Below, in pieces: positions 27,088 through 35,463 of a stretch of DNA of 64,000 bases (positions are counted from its first letter, which is position 1; each line of letters starts with the position of its first letter). Origin of the DNA: an uncultured Gammaproteobacteria bacterium (GTDB lineage Bacteria > Pseudomonadota > Gammaproteobacteria > UBA6429 > Thiohalophilaceae); assembly GCA_913064945.1 (NCBI GenBank), contig CAJYAN010000005.1:1-64000 (forward strand), read 5' to 3'. Below the pieces are notes generated by a model that was not told where the DNA came from, ran no database searches, and was given only the letters and a program-made list of their open reading frames with translations. A program made the position numbers and the translations under genes.

Positions 27088-27786
27088 ATGAACGACGTTG
27101 AAAACACTACAATGATGCGGCGTATTCGTTCCTTTGTTCGTCGCGAGGGTCGCTTAACCAAAGGCCAGCAGCGGGCACTGGATATCCTGTTACCACAATT
27201 TGGTATTGTGCCGGATGATGGCCTGATTGATCTCTGCGCGCTATTTGGTCGTGAGGCCAGGACCGTCCTGGAAATTGGTTTTGGTAATGGGGCTTCGCTG
27301 GCGGCGATGGCCCGGGAGAATCCTGACCTGAATTATCTGGGTATCGAAGTCCATCGACCGGGTGTCGGTAACCTGTTGCTGCAGATTGAGCAGGAAGAGA
27401 TGCATAATATTCGTGTGATCTGTGCCGATGCGGTGGACGTACTGGAGCAGATGATCCCGGACGCCTCGCTGCACCGAGTGCAATTGTTTTTTCCCGACCC
27501 CTGGCATAAAAAGAAACATCACAAACGTCGTATCGTGCAGCCAACCTTTATTAAATTACTAAGTAAAAAAGTAACATCCGGGGGTGTCTTTCATATGGCG
27601 ACCGACTGGCAGGATTATGCAGAACATATGCTGAAAGTGATGTCGGAGGCCGCAGGCTTTTCCAACCAGTGCGGCACCGGGCAGTATGCCGATCGACCGG
27701 CCTATCGTCCCTTGACCAAGTTTGAACAGCGTGGTCATCGGCTGGGTCATGGTGTCTGGGATTTACTCTTTGAACGAAGGGCGTGA
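27088..27786 (+). CDS. trmB: tRNA (guanine-N7-)-methyltransferase
   Basis: Methylates G46 in the variable loop of tRNAs using SAM. 232 residues. The SAM-binding site is in [12 protein letters not shown] (about 56-67), followed by [13 protein letters not shown]. The catalytic/tRNA region is [15 protein letters not shown], and the C-terminus has [20 protein letters not shown]. In many relatives trmB follows thiG directly. Here the CorA-like and MscS genes lie between. YcgL starts 11 bases after its stop. Confidence 0.97.
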   Translation: MNDVENTTMMRRIRSFVRREGRLTKGQQRALDILLPQFGIVPDDGLIDLCALFGREARTVLEIGFGNGASLAAMARENPDLNYLGIEVHRPGVGNLLLQIEQEEMHNIRVICADAVDVLEQMIPDASLHRVQLFFPDPWHKKKHHKRRIVQPTFIKLLSKKVTSGGVFHMATDWQDYAEHMLKVMSEAAGFSNQCGTGQYADRPAYRPLTKFEQRGHRLGHGVWDLLFERRA

Positions 27787-27797
27787 GTGGGTGCGTT

Positions 27798-28091
27798 ATG
27801 AAGTGTATTGTATTTCGATGTAGTAAAAAAAATGAAATGTATCTCTACGTTCCGTATCAGGAAGACGAGGCGTCTGTGCTGGGCAATCTGCCCGATGGCC
27901 TGCAACAACTGACAGGTGGACTGGATAAGGTCATGGAGCTGGAGCTGACAGCGGAGCGTAAACTGGCACGGGTTAACGTAAATGATGTTATGACGGCATT
28001 AGAGACAAAAGGGTTTTACATCCAGATGCCACCTAATGACATCCTCCGTAAAGACGATAGCATGTTATATGACCCAACCGACTCGTTCTAA
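27798..28091 (+). CDS. YcgL domain-containing protein
   Basis: A 97-residue cytoplasmic protein of the YcgL family, unknown function. It starts MKCIVFRCSKKNEMYLYV and has the family features PEGLQ-like (PDGLQQLTG) and VMTALETKGFYIQMPP near the C-terminus. The reading frame extends to a GTG at 27783, inside trmB's end, but the ATG at 27798 is the family start. It is a likely operon partner of trmB. Confidence 0.9.
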   Translation: MKCIVFRCSKKNEMYLYVPYQEDEASVLGNLPDGLQQLTGGLDKVMELELTAERKLARVNVNDVMTALETKGFYIQMPPNDILRKDDSMLYDPTDSF

Positions 28092-28119
28092 GTGATTCAA
28101 AGTTTGCAGCGGACGTTTA

Positions 28120-28418
28120 TTACCTATCATCGTGTAAACGTTTCTGTAAGTAGGCGGGCATATCCAGTGTCTTCATATCCCAGCTTTCGAGTTTTAAAAT
28201 ATCGGTGAGGCACTTTTCCAGTTCGGCATGAGTTCTCTCTGCAGATTCTTTGATGCGTGCATGCACCGCATGATCGGTATCGGTCACATTGAGACATTCA
28301 CATACAAACCACGTAGCGTGTCAAGCACATCACATACATGCGCCGGGCAGGCACATTGGTAAACCATGGCCTGATCACGGATATGGGTAATTTGTTCGTT
28401 ACTGTATATTTGTTGCAT
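28120..28418 (-). pseudogene. Small cysteine-containing protein gene broken by a frameshift
   Basis: The minus strand has an ideal ribosome site (CGGAGG) five bases before ATG 28418. The frame reads MQQIYSNEQITHIRDQAMVY, then QCACPAHVCDVLDTLRGLYV, and stops after 44 codons. In another frame the protein continues from CECLNVTDTDHAV through LEKCLTDILKLESWDMKTLDM to the end AYLQKRLHDDR at stop 28120. From ATG to stop is 299 bases, one short of a multiple of three, so a single lost base near 28296-28310 explains it. The pattern CPAxVC...YLQKRL recalls a small conserved gammaproteobacterial family of unknown function. A sequencing error is the alternative. Confidence 0.8.
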
Positions 28419-28613
28419 AACGCCTCCGGATAACATAAATCGAATTATAATGCGATCGCACGGACTTGTTTGTCCCCAGTTGCTCGCATTTTGTATACAC
28501 AGGCATGGCGCAGGTGAAATACGAGAGAATATTTTTAGTAAAAATTTAATTGTCCTTGAGATTATGAATTTTGAACCAATATCAGTACTTCTGCATAAAT
28601 AAAAGAGGTACCA

Positions 28614-29372
28614 ATGTTATTTGATCTTCGGGCAATTGAGCCATTACAGAAACAGCTGGATAACCATCCTATTTATACCGCTCTTCATACGATTGATGAT
28701 GTGCGTATTTTTATGCAGCACCATGTTTATTCCGTCTGGGATTTTATGTCGCTGGTGAAATACTTACAAAATCAAGTGGCGTCAACACAATATCCCTGGC
28801 TTCCAGGTGGTGATAATCAGGTGAAACGCTTTATCACGGAAATGGTGCTGGCGGAAGAGTGTGATGTGACGTCTGATAATGTTACGAATGACAAGGATTA
28901 TATCAGCCATTTTGAGTTGTACTGTGGCGCGATGCAGGAGATCGGTGCGGACACGAAACCCATAAAGGCATTTCTGGAACTGGTGCGTGCAAAGGGGGTC
29001 GACCAGGCACTTGCCTCAGATCATATTACCACCCCGGCGCGCCAGTTTTGCCGCACAACGTTCGACTTTATCCAGTCGGGCAAGCCTTATGCCGTTGCGG
29101 CGGCACTGGCCCTCGGTCGTGAACATATTATTCCGGATATGTTTAGGCATATTTTACAGGAGATAGATATCAAGCATCTGCAGGCCCCCACGTTTCATTA
29201 TTACCTGGAACGGCATGTACATCTGGATGAAGGCGAGCATGGGCCGATGTCACTACGCATGCTGGAGATGCTATGTCACACCGAGGCCGAACGAGAAGAG
29301 GCGATTGCCTATGCACAACAGGCGATAAAGGCACGTATTGCCTTCTGGGATGGGGTGCAAGACAATCTATAA
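28614..29372 (+). CDS. DUF3050 protein, haem-oxygenase-like fold
   Basis: A 252-residue, mostly helical cytoplasmic protein matching DUF3050 (unknown function). It carries candidate metal ligands in a haem-oxygenase-like spacing: Glu81/Glu82, His99, Glu170/His171, Asp175, and the cluster His201-His203-Asp205-Glu208-His209 (ERHVHLDEGEHG). That resembles haem-oxygenase-like diiron oxidases, but this is inference. An AAAGAGG ribosome site precedes the ATG. It lies divergent from the frameshifted gene and is followed by cbiX. Confidence 0.85.
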   Translation: MLFDLRAIEPLQKQLDNHPIYTALHTIDDVRIFMQHHVYSVWDFMSLVKYLQNQVASTQYPWLPGGDNQVKRFITEMVLAEECDVTSDNVTNDKDYISHFELYCGAMQEIGADTKPIKAFLELVRAKGVDQALASDHITTPARQFCRTTFDFIQSGKPYAVAAALALGREHIIPDMFRHILQEIDIKHLQAPTFHYYLERHVHLDEGEHGPMSLRMLEMLCHTEAEREEAIAYAQQAIKARIAFWDGVQDNL

Positions 29373-29426
29373 GCCAGGGCCGCGTAAGGTTCCAGAGATC
29401 ATCCGCTATATTGAACTGGAGGTAAT

Positions 29427-29783
29427 ATGAAACATTTACTGGTCGTTGCCCATGGCAGTCGCCGCGACGCATCCAATGATGAGGTGCGGGAGCTGGTGAA
29501 TCAGATGCGTAAACATAATCAGACCTATGCACGGATTGAGTGTGCCTTTCTGGAGCTGGCGGAGCCCTCGATCCCGGATGGTATTCAAACCTGTATTGAT
29601 GCCGGTGCAAATGAAGTCATTGTCCTGCCCTATTTTCTTGCGGCGGGCACACACGTCGTCAATGATATACCGGGTCTGATTAGAGAAAAGCAGCAACAAC
29701 ACCCGGACGTGCTGATACGCCAGACCGGGCATGTCGGTGCCTTGAATGGTATGGTAGACCTTATGTTGGAAGCCGCCGACTAG
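29427..29783 (+). CDS. cbiX: Single-domain CbiX sirohydrochlorin chelatase
   Basis: A 118-residue protein of the CbiX-S/SirB type, which inserts cobalt, iron or nickel into sirohydrochlorin. The N-terminal VVAHGSRRDASNDE contains the catalytic histidine (His9), and a VLPYFLAAGTHV segment carries the second (His85). The short form works as a dimer. Sirohaem made this way would serve sulfite or dissimilatory sulfur enzymes, fitting a sulfur oxidiser. Its TAG stop lies in a CTAG that is also the stop of the convergent M48 peptidase gene. Confidence 0.9.
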   Translation: MKHLLVVAHGSRRDASNDEVRELVNQMRKHNQTYARIECAFLELAEPSIPDGIQTCIDAGANEVIVLPYFLAAGTHVVNDIPGLIREKQQQHPDVLIRQTGHVGALNGMVDLMLEAAD

Positions 29784-30814
29784 TCTGCGTGAAGTTTAAG
29801 GGCTCTTAGGTGTTGCAGGCGCTCCGGTGTTGATGGATGACTGGAGAGAAAGTTGGGCAAGCTCTGCTGGTTGCGATGGTTTTCCTCCAGGCGGGCCAGA
29901 ATGGTGCCGAGCCAGTGCTGAGATAAGCCCTGTTTTTGCAGCGCCTGTGCCGCATAGGCGTCAGCATGGTCTTCGAACTGACGTGAGAATTTTGCCTGTA
30001 TCAGCAACGTCGGTATGCTGGCGACCAGTGATGAGGCGGAATGCACATCACCGGTAATCATGACCAGGACAATGACGGCAAGCGAATCCTGCAACACATG
30101 GCGTAGCGTATGGTGTTCTTCCACGTGTCCCATTTCATGTGCCAACACGGCAACTAATTCCCGATCATCCTTCGCCAGTTTTACCATGTCATCCGTAAAG
30201 ACGATAATCCCTGATGGCAGGGCGAAGGCATTGGCGCCAATTTTTTCACTCTTGCGGAACAGAATTCGATAGTGATAACTACCGCCATTGTTGTGTATGA
30301 ATTTGGCAAACTCAGCCTGTAACTGGCTGACGCGTGCAGCGGGTAAGTCGCTGGGTTCTAAAAACACCTTGTCCATGCCGTTGAGGACCTGTTCGCCCAT
30401 CGACTGTTCCATGCTCAATGGAATATGGTCAGCAATGCTGCGCGCGGCATAAGGTACGCCGAATTCAATCAGCCCCCAGATAATAATAATGGATAGCAGC
30501 AGCGCGATCGCAATGTAGTGCAGCTTGTTCTCGAGGCGATGTATGAAAGAGAGGGTTGTTTGCTGGTGTTCGGCAGGCACGGCACGCATGAGGGCCTTGC
30601 CATCCTCGACTTCACACATAGCGCCATCGGCGAAGCGTATCTGGCCACGTAAGTGGCCGATCTGTGGCTCAATACGAACATCAGCAAGCGGTACGCGGCG
30701 TGATATGCCGTTGCCGGTAATTGTCAGGTGCGTGTCATTGAACTGAATCTCAACCGGCCAGCGCCCGGATGTAATGCCATCATAGTAGACGGCTGTAAAG
30801 GTTTTAAAAGCCAA
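29780..30814 (-). CDS. M48-family membrane metallopeptidase
   Basis: A zinc peptidase of about 344 residues. It has an N-terminal cytoplasmic beta domain, a membrane helix (about 99-121), then the catalytic domain with HEMGH (226-230) followed by VEEHH, and FEDHADAYA carrying the third ligand. The start is unclear: the frame is open to ATG 30889, but that lies well inside the upstream yjgN-like gene. I chose TTG 30814, which overlaps the upstream stop and starts on a typical AFKTFTAVYYDG sequence. It forms a unit with the DUF898 gene, a pairing found widely. Likely role is membrane-protein quality control. Confidence 0.85.
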   Translation of the reverse strand: MAFKTFTAVYYDGITSGRWPVEIQFNDTHLTITGNGISRRVPLADVRIEPQIGHLRGQIRFADGAMCEVEDGKALMRAVPAEHQQTTLSFIHRLENKLHYIAIALLLSIIIIWGLIEFGVPYAARSIADHIPLSMEQSMGEQVLNGMDKVFLEPSDLPAARVSQLQAEFAKFIHNNGGSYHYRILFRKSEKIGANAFALPSGIIVFTDDMVKLAKDDRELVAVLAHEMGHVEEHHTLRHVLQDSLAVIVLVMITGDVHSASSLVASIPTLLIQAKFSRQFEDHADAYAAQALQKQGLSQHWLGTILARLEENHRNQQSLPNFLSSHPSTPERLQHLRALKLHAD

Positions 30815-31856
30815 TATCGATGTCCATGATGTCGCCGATTTCTTCACCAATGGCGTTTTCTTCCTGCTGCTTGGCAGCGAGGAAGGCATTGAGGTTGCCG
30901 CCAGGAATCAACGTCATTTTGCTGAGTCGATAACGGGTGGTACGTACCCTTGCCCAGGGGATCAGTAATCCCAGAGAACAGAGCATCGCAATGGTATTTG
31001 AGATATAGAGCCACAGCATATAGGTCACTTTCAACTCACTGCGAAACGTATGTTGTTCAAGTCGAATACTGTTCCAGACGAGATTTGTCAGCCTGGTTTG
31101 CCAATAAGCAAACATGAAGAAATAGATCAGCATCATGGGCAGCATGATCATTAGTTGAAATGCATTTTTGTCGGTATTCGGCGAGACCTTGATGCCGGTA
31201 CCTAAGACACCTCCGACAATGGAGATCGCGACGATCATCAGAATGAATATTCCCAGAGTCTTAAACGCCAGCTTATAAAACGCCCCGGCCCCAGAGGAAA
31301 AGTTAAAGGCGGTCTGGCCATAGTGACTATTGTCGACAAGGAATTGCCGTTGACGGAAGATCATGTAAGGAATAATCAGACCGAGAGTAAAAGGAACCAG
31401 TAACGTCAGGCCGATATAAACCAGTGCCGCTTCCTTGTAATTTTTGTTAAAGACAAAACGGATATTACGGTAGGCGGTATTGCGATGGCGAAAGGCCATG
31501 GCGCGGACGACGAACCAGGGAATAATGAGAAATATTAGCAGGGCGAAGACAGCGCCGAAAATGGGAAAAAATCGAATTGTAACGGAGTAGGTGGCGAAGA
31601 TGGCAATCCCAATAAACCAGCCGATTAAAATTGATATTGGGTTGGCGAGATAGTCAAACGGTGTGTTGTCTAAAAGTGTATGTCCATAAAAATACCGCTT
31701 GGTCCTCACCTTGGCCCAGGCGGTATAAATGCCCAGGGTCACAATAATGAGTAATAGATTCACAATCCAGATGCCGAAATATTCCCCCGTCTTACCGGTA
31801 AATGAAAATGGTAGTTCTTTATCTGTGTGCGAAGCTAACGCTACCTCGGTATCCAT
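30804..31856 (-). CDS. YjgN/DUF898 family membrane protein
   Basis: A 350-residue inner-membrane protein with about six to seven helices. The family signature is near the N-terminus: FSFTGKTGEYFGIWIVNLLL, then LGIYTAWAKVRTKRYFYGHT, and it is repeated in part as IPWARVRTTRYRLSKMTL near the C-terminus. Function is unknown. It is translationally coupled to an M48 peptidase, which suggests a joint envelope role. It ends in an acidic tail GEEIGDIMDIDIGF. Confidence 0.9.
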   Translation of the reverse strand: MDTEVALASHTDKELPFSFTGKTGEYFGIWIVNLLLIIVTLGIYTAWAKVRTKRYFYGHTLLDNTPFDYLANPISILIGWFIGIAIFATYSVTIRFFPIFGAVFALLIFLIIPWFVVRAMAFRHRNTAYRNIRFVFNKNYKEAALVYIGLTLLVPFTLGLIIPYMIFRQRQFLVDNSHYGQTAFNFSSGAGAFYKLAFKTLGIFILMIVAISIVGGVLGTGIKVSPNTDKNAFQLMIMLPMMLIYFFMFAYWQTRLTNLVWNSIRLEQHTFRSELKVTYMLWLYISNTIAMLCSLGLLIPWARVRTTRYRLSKMTLIPGGNLNAFLAAKQQEENAIGEEIGDIMDIDIGF

Positions 31857-31940
31857 GTCCCTTCCCCCTTCGTTATAATTATTATGCTTAACTTTAAAAG
31901 TTGAGCGATGCTTTGTAAAGGCACGTTGTGGAAAGCATTA

Positions 31941-32843
31941 TTAGTCAGGTAAAGGCCATAACCAGGCGGCGCCGCGGACACCACTGGCGTCACCATGCAT
32001 CGGTGCTACGAGTCTGGTTGTGATGTGATCCGAAAAGACATACGGTAACCATAGCCTGGGAACATTCTCATATAACGGTGCAATATTCGACAGGCCACCA
32101 CCGAGGACAATCACATCCGGGTCAAGCACATTAATGATACTGGCGAGTCCACGGGCGAGACGATCCTGATAGCGCGCCAGGGTATGCAGAGCGGCATCAT
32201 TGTGCTGTTCCGCCAGGGCAACAATTTGTTTTGCTGATAAACGTTGAGCGGTGTGTCGTAGATGGTCACGCGCCATCGCCGGGCCGGATAAAAACGTCTC
32301 GATGCAGCCATGCAGACCACAATAGCAGGACTCACCCGGCAACTCATTCTCCTGCGGCCAGGGCAGTGGATTATGGCCCCACTCGCCGCTAATGGCATTG
32401 GTGCCGATTAACGGACGGCCATTCACACATATTCCACCACCGGTACCAGTGCCGATAATCACACCGAAGACGACGTGTGCCCCGGCGGCAGCGCCGTCTG
32501 TGGCCTCGGAGACCGTAAAGCAATTGGCATCGTTGGCGATGCGGACCTCACGTTGCAGGTATTGTTGTAGATCGTCCTGTAGTGGTTTGCCAATGAGCCA
32601 GGTTGAATTGGCATTCTTGACCAGACCGGTGGCGGGTGAAATCGTCCCGGGAATACCGATACCTATCGTCGTGGTCGTCCTGAGTTCCGCTTCAGCATCG
32701 GCGACTAACTGCGTGATTGCTGACAGCGTCGCTGCATAATCATGCTGTGGCGAGTCGATGCGTCGACGGTAACACTCCGTCCCCGAGTCATCCAGGGCAA
32801 TAGTCTCGATCTTGGTACCGCCAAGGTCAATGCCGAGGCGCAT
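31941..32843 (-). CDS. mak: Fructokinase (ROK family)
   Basis: A 300-residue sugar kinase very close to E. coli Mak. The ATP/phosphate loop is GIDLGGTKIE (4-13). GIPGTISP and VKNANSTWL (75-83) are family-specific, the catalytic base is Asp105 in IANDAN, and the zinc-binding set is His157 with CYCGLHGC (173-180). It phosphorylates fructose (also mannose weakly) in the cytoplasm. No sugar transporter is nearby, so it may serve sucrose or storage-sugar turnover. Confidence 0.93.
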   Translation of the reverse strand: MRLGIDLGGTKIETIALDDSGTECYRRRIDSPQHDYAATLSAITQLVADAEAELRTTTTIGIGIPGTISPATGLVKNANSTWLIGKPLQDDLQQYLQREVRIANDANCFTVSEATDGAAAGAHVVFGVIIGTGTGGGICVNGRPLIGTNAISGEWGHNPLPWPQENELPGESCYCGLHGCIETFLSGPAMARDHLRHTAQRLSAKQIVALAEQHNDAALHTLARYQDRLARGLASIINVLDPDVIVLGGGLSNIAPLYENVPRLWLPYVFSDHITTRLVAPMHGDASGVRGAAWLWPLPD

Positions 32844-32921
32844 TTACAACAGGTCCGAGGTTCGAGGGCAAAGGAAAAAAATGTGCATAGTTATTATTTT
32901 TGTGTCACAGAGCTTGAATTA

Positions 32922-33290
32922 CTACACCAGTAGTTCAGTATCTTCGTGTGCATAGGGAGGGCTGCAACTACAGAGTATATGCAGGGGCTGGTCGCCGGTG
33001 TTTTTAATACAGTGTGCAGTGCCGGGCGGGATACAAACGGTGTCCTGAGGTTTAACCACAAACTGTTCTGCACCGAGTGTCATCAGGCCTTCACCTTGCA
33101 GGATGAAATACAGTTCTTCGCTCTGGTGATGGCAATGACGGGTGGTGGTTTTGCCGGGATGGACAATGGCCTCGGCCAGGCTTTGATTTTTGCTGGCATG
33201 ATGGCGAGGGTGCATGAGCTCGCGTATCTGCGAGGCATCCTTGGTGGTATAGGGGGTAATGCTGGCGTATCGATTATGCAGGTTTTTCAT
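32922..33290 (-). CDS. Cupin domain-containing protein
   Basis: A 122-residue single-domain cupin. The first metal motif is H52-x-H54 with Glu58 (TRHCHHQSEELYF), then G68, and the second motif has His93 in PPGTAH. Such proteins are sugar isomerases, dioxygenases or ligand sensors, and the reaction cannot be assigned. It overlaps the upstream PrcB-like gene by 4 bases (ATGA), so the two are translated together. An unusual feature is CSCSPP near the C-terminus. Confidence 0.88.
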   Translation of the reverse strand: MKNLHNRYASITPYTTKDASQIRELMHPRHHASKNQSLAEAIVHPGKTTTRHCHHQSEELYFILQGEGLMTLGAEQFVVKPQDTVCIPPGTAHCIKNTGDQPLHILCSCSPPYAHEDTELLV

Positions 33291-33748
33291 CTGATTTGGT
33301 GATAAATAAATTTTACCGGCAGACCATAGCTCGGTAGTTTAATAATTGTATGTGCCTGGGTCAGGGCCATGCTGTGTTGTCGATGTGGATCCGGATAATG
33401 GATCGTCAGTTCAACCTGTAACTGGTTATTGACGACACGTATGTGCTGGACGTGAATGGCATAACCGCTGGTCGGGCGTTCACCCAGATAAAAGGCCATT
33501 ACCATCTCGCTACGAAAATCCACGGGAGGCGGACGTTTCCGCGGGTCACCGGTATGGGCCAGCCACAGGTACTGCCATTCTTTGTTATCACGGATGACCA
33601 GCTCCTTGGCAAGCGTAAGGTGGCTGTCGTCACCACTGTTAATCACGCTAAAGGGGACATTATAGATATCCTCTTCTTTGACCGGTGCCTGGCAGGCGGT
33701 CAGCAACATCGCGATGAGTAAAAAAAAGTAAGATGGCGTTTTAGTCAT
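33287..33748 (-). CDS. PrcB-like lipoprotein
   Basis: A 153-residue predicted lipoprotein (signal MTKTPSYFFLLIAMLLTAC, Cys19) whose mature part matches the PrcB C-terminal domain: VDFRSEMVMAFYLGERPTSGYAI, then a strand-rich stretch with YPDPHRQ. PrcB-type proteins accompany proteases in spirochaetes and other bacteria, but this one has no protease beside it, and many relatives are solitary. It is coupled to the cupin downstream and its ATG shares a base with the rof stop. Confidence 0.85.
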   Translation of the reverse strand: MTKTPSYFFLLIAMLLTACQAPVKEEDIYNVPFSVINSGDDSHLTLAKELVIRDNKEWQYLWLAHTGDPRKRPPPVDFRSEMVMAFYLGERPTSGYAIHVQHIRVVNNQLQVELTIHYPDPHRQHSMALTQAHTIIKLPSYGLPVKFIYHQIR

Positions 33749-33999
33749 CAGTCAAGGATACGATATTGCTGTATGTAGTCCAACCGTATTTTCAGGGGCT
33801 GTCCCTTATCGCCTTGTGCGAGAAGATATTCTGCCTGGTTTTCTGTCCTGAGATCCAGTGGTTGTAACTGACCGATGTGTTCAATCTTGTTTGTATCATG
33901 CCATACCAGCTGTAGTATCCGGCGATGCATAATGGCCAGCTCATATTCGCTATGCATGGCACAGGAAATGGGCTGGTAGGGTGTGTCGCTGTCAGTCAT
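33748..33999 (-). CDS. rof: Rof-family modulator of Rho-dependent termination
   Basis: An 83-residue Sm-like protein resembling E. coli Rof (YaeO), which binds Rho and blocks its primary RNA site. Matching features are the N-terminal YQPISC motif, an acidic patch (YELAIMHRR), LRLDYI-like (KIRLDYIQQY) near the C-terminus and the overall length. The start MTDSDTPYQP (33999) is preferred over 34017. It overlaps its upstream neighbour by 8 bases. Confidence 0.85.
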   Translation of the reverse strand: MTDSDTPYQPISCAMHSEYELAIMHRRILQLVWHDTNKIEHIGQLQPLDLRTENQAEYLLAQGDKGQPLKIRLDYIQQYRILD

Positions 34000-34183
34000 T
34001 CTCGCGGCGGGTATCACAGCTAATCAGGACGCCGTTGTCGATGTGCAGGTTGAGTACGATGGGCTGGCAGCAGACCTGACAGTCCTCCACCAGCATCTGG
34101 TCACCGGCACTAATGTCCATGAGCAGGGTGAATTCGCTACTGCAGTAGGGGCAGGTGATTTGAGCTTCCTGTTCAATATTCAT
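33992..34183 (-). CDS. CPXCG motif-containing cysteine-rich protein
   Basis: A 63-residue zinc-ribbon protein with Cys11/Cys14 (TCPYCSS) and Cys35/Cys38/Cys39 (DCQVCCQPI). The start ATG at 34183 overlaps the hemW stop (ATGA), so it is translated with hemW. The family is common next to small regulators in gammaproteobacteria but has no assigned role. Confidence 0.9.
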   Translation of the reverse strand: MNIEQEAQITCPYCSSEFTLLMDISAGDQMLVEDCQVCCQPIVLNLHIDNGVLISCDTRREND

Positions 34184-35334
34184 GGCATAAAGTATTGTAA
34201 GAGTTCGTTTAAAAAGTGCAGCCCCTTGCTGCTGGGCCACAGCCGTTGCGTATCCTGTTGCAGTAAGCCGGCCTGCATTGCCTGTGCCAGTGGGGTCTCG
34301 ATCGCTTCTAACGGCAAACCGGTACGTTCGGTAAAGATGGTTTTATCAAAGCCCTGTACCAGGCGCAGGGCATTGAGCATGAATTCAACGGGCAAATCTG
34401 CTGGCGTTAAAACATGTTCACCACCGAGGTGTTGCCTGTGACGTACCTTGTCGAGATAGTCCTGCGGATTTTTCACACGCCACTGTCGTGTAATCTGCAG
34501 AGGCTGTCCCAGGCTGAGCTTGCTATGTGCGCCCGCGCCGATACCCAGATAATCACCAAATTGCCAGTAGTTCAGGTTGTGCTGACACTGCTGTCCTGCC
34601 CTGGCATAGGCCGAAACCTCATATTGAGTATAGTCGCGATCCGCCAACAGTGTCTGGCACTGCTGTTGCATCTCAAACAACTGGTCATCGTCGGGGACGA
34701 GTGGTGGCTGGTGATAAAAAAAGGTATTCGGTTCGATGGTGAGTTGATAGTGCGAGAGATGGGTTGGTTCCAGGTCAATCGCGTTTTGCAAATCGGCCAG
34801 CGCCTGCGCGCTGGTTTGTTTGGGCAGGCCAAACATCAGGTCCAGATTGAGATTTTCAAAACCGGCGGCATGGGCAATCTCGACCGCGCGAAAGGCCTCG
34901 CGACGATTGTGTATTCTGCCCAATGTTTGTAGCTGCCCATCATCAAATGACTGGATGCCAATAGACAGTCGGTTAATACCGACGGCAAAAAATTCGCTGA
35001 ACTTGCCGTGTTCGGCGGTGCCGGGATTGGCCTCCATGGTAGTTTCAATCGATGGTGAAAAATTCAGCCGTGAGCGCAGCCCCGATAATAAATAGTCCAT
35101 TGATTCTGGAGAAAACAGACTCGGGGTCCCACCCCCCATAAAAATGCTCTGGATACTTCGACCCCAGATGTTGGGTAAGGCATCATCCAGATCGCTGAGC
35201 AGGGCATCGATATATTGCCGTTCGGGAATAACGCCTTTGGCCTCATGCGAATTGAAATCACAATAAGGACACTTACGCACACACCAGGGAAAGTGGATAT
35301 ATAAGCTTAACGGGATCGCGGTAGGTTCTTGCAT
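34180..35334 (-). CDS. hemW: HemW, haem chaperone (radical SAM)
   Basis: A 384-residue radical-SAM protein related to HemN. The iron-sulfur ligands are CVRKCPYC (18-25), followed by FNSHE, and GGGTPSLF marks the SAM site. HemW binds and delivers haem to membrane enzymes rather than oxidising coproporphyrinogen. The fourth cysteine and the N-terminal extension of true HemN are missing. It is an apparent operon: hemW, CPXCG protein, rof, PrcB-like lipoprotein and cupin, each overlapping the next. Confidence 0.94.
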   Translation of the reverse strand: MQEPTAIPLSLYIHFPWCVRKCPYCDFNSHEAKGVIPERQYIDALLSDLDDALPNIWGRSIQSIFMGGGTPSLFSPESMDYLLSGLRSRLNFSPSIETTMEANPGTAEHGKFSEFFAVGINRLSIGIQSFDDGQLQTLGRIHNRREAFRAVEIAHAAGFENLNLDLMFGLPKQTSAQALADLQNAIDLEPTHLSHYQLTIEPNTFFYHQPPLVPDDDQLFEMQQQCQTLLADRDYTQYEVSAYARAGQQCQHNLNYWQFGDYLGIGAGAHSKLSLGQPLQITRQWRVKNPQDYLDKVRHRQHLGGEHVLTPADLPVEFMLNALRLVQGFDKTIFTERTGLPLEAIETPLAQAMQAGLLQQDTQRLWPSSKGLHFLNELLQYFMP

Positions 35335-35394
35335 GTGTTTTGTTTTAACAATCTTACGTTATTGCTAAGGCTTTCTGTGTTGATTAAAACTCAT

Positions 35395-35452
35395 GTAGGA
35401 GCGCGCCCTCGGCGCGATGTATGTTATTCATTGCGCCGAGGGCGCGTTCCTA
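35395..35452 (+). repeat. REP-like palindrome 1 (GTAGGAGCGCGCCC class)
   Basis: An inverted repeat, arms about 20 bases, with GTAGGAGCG on the left and a matching CGCGTTCCTA on the right, and a TATGTTATT-like loop. It lies between hemW and rimO. Three similar elements occur at 38477, 38690 and 47862, with the shared ends GTAGGAGCG...CGCTCC(T/C)AC, typical of REP families of gammaproteobacteria. Confidence 0.85.
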
Positions 35453-35463
35453 TAGAGAATTAT

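Noticed and set aside
34180-35334. hemN (oxygen-independent coproporphyrinogen oxidase)
   Set aside because: Lacks the fourth cysteine and N-terminal extension; length and start fit HemW.
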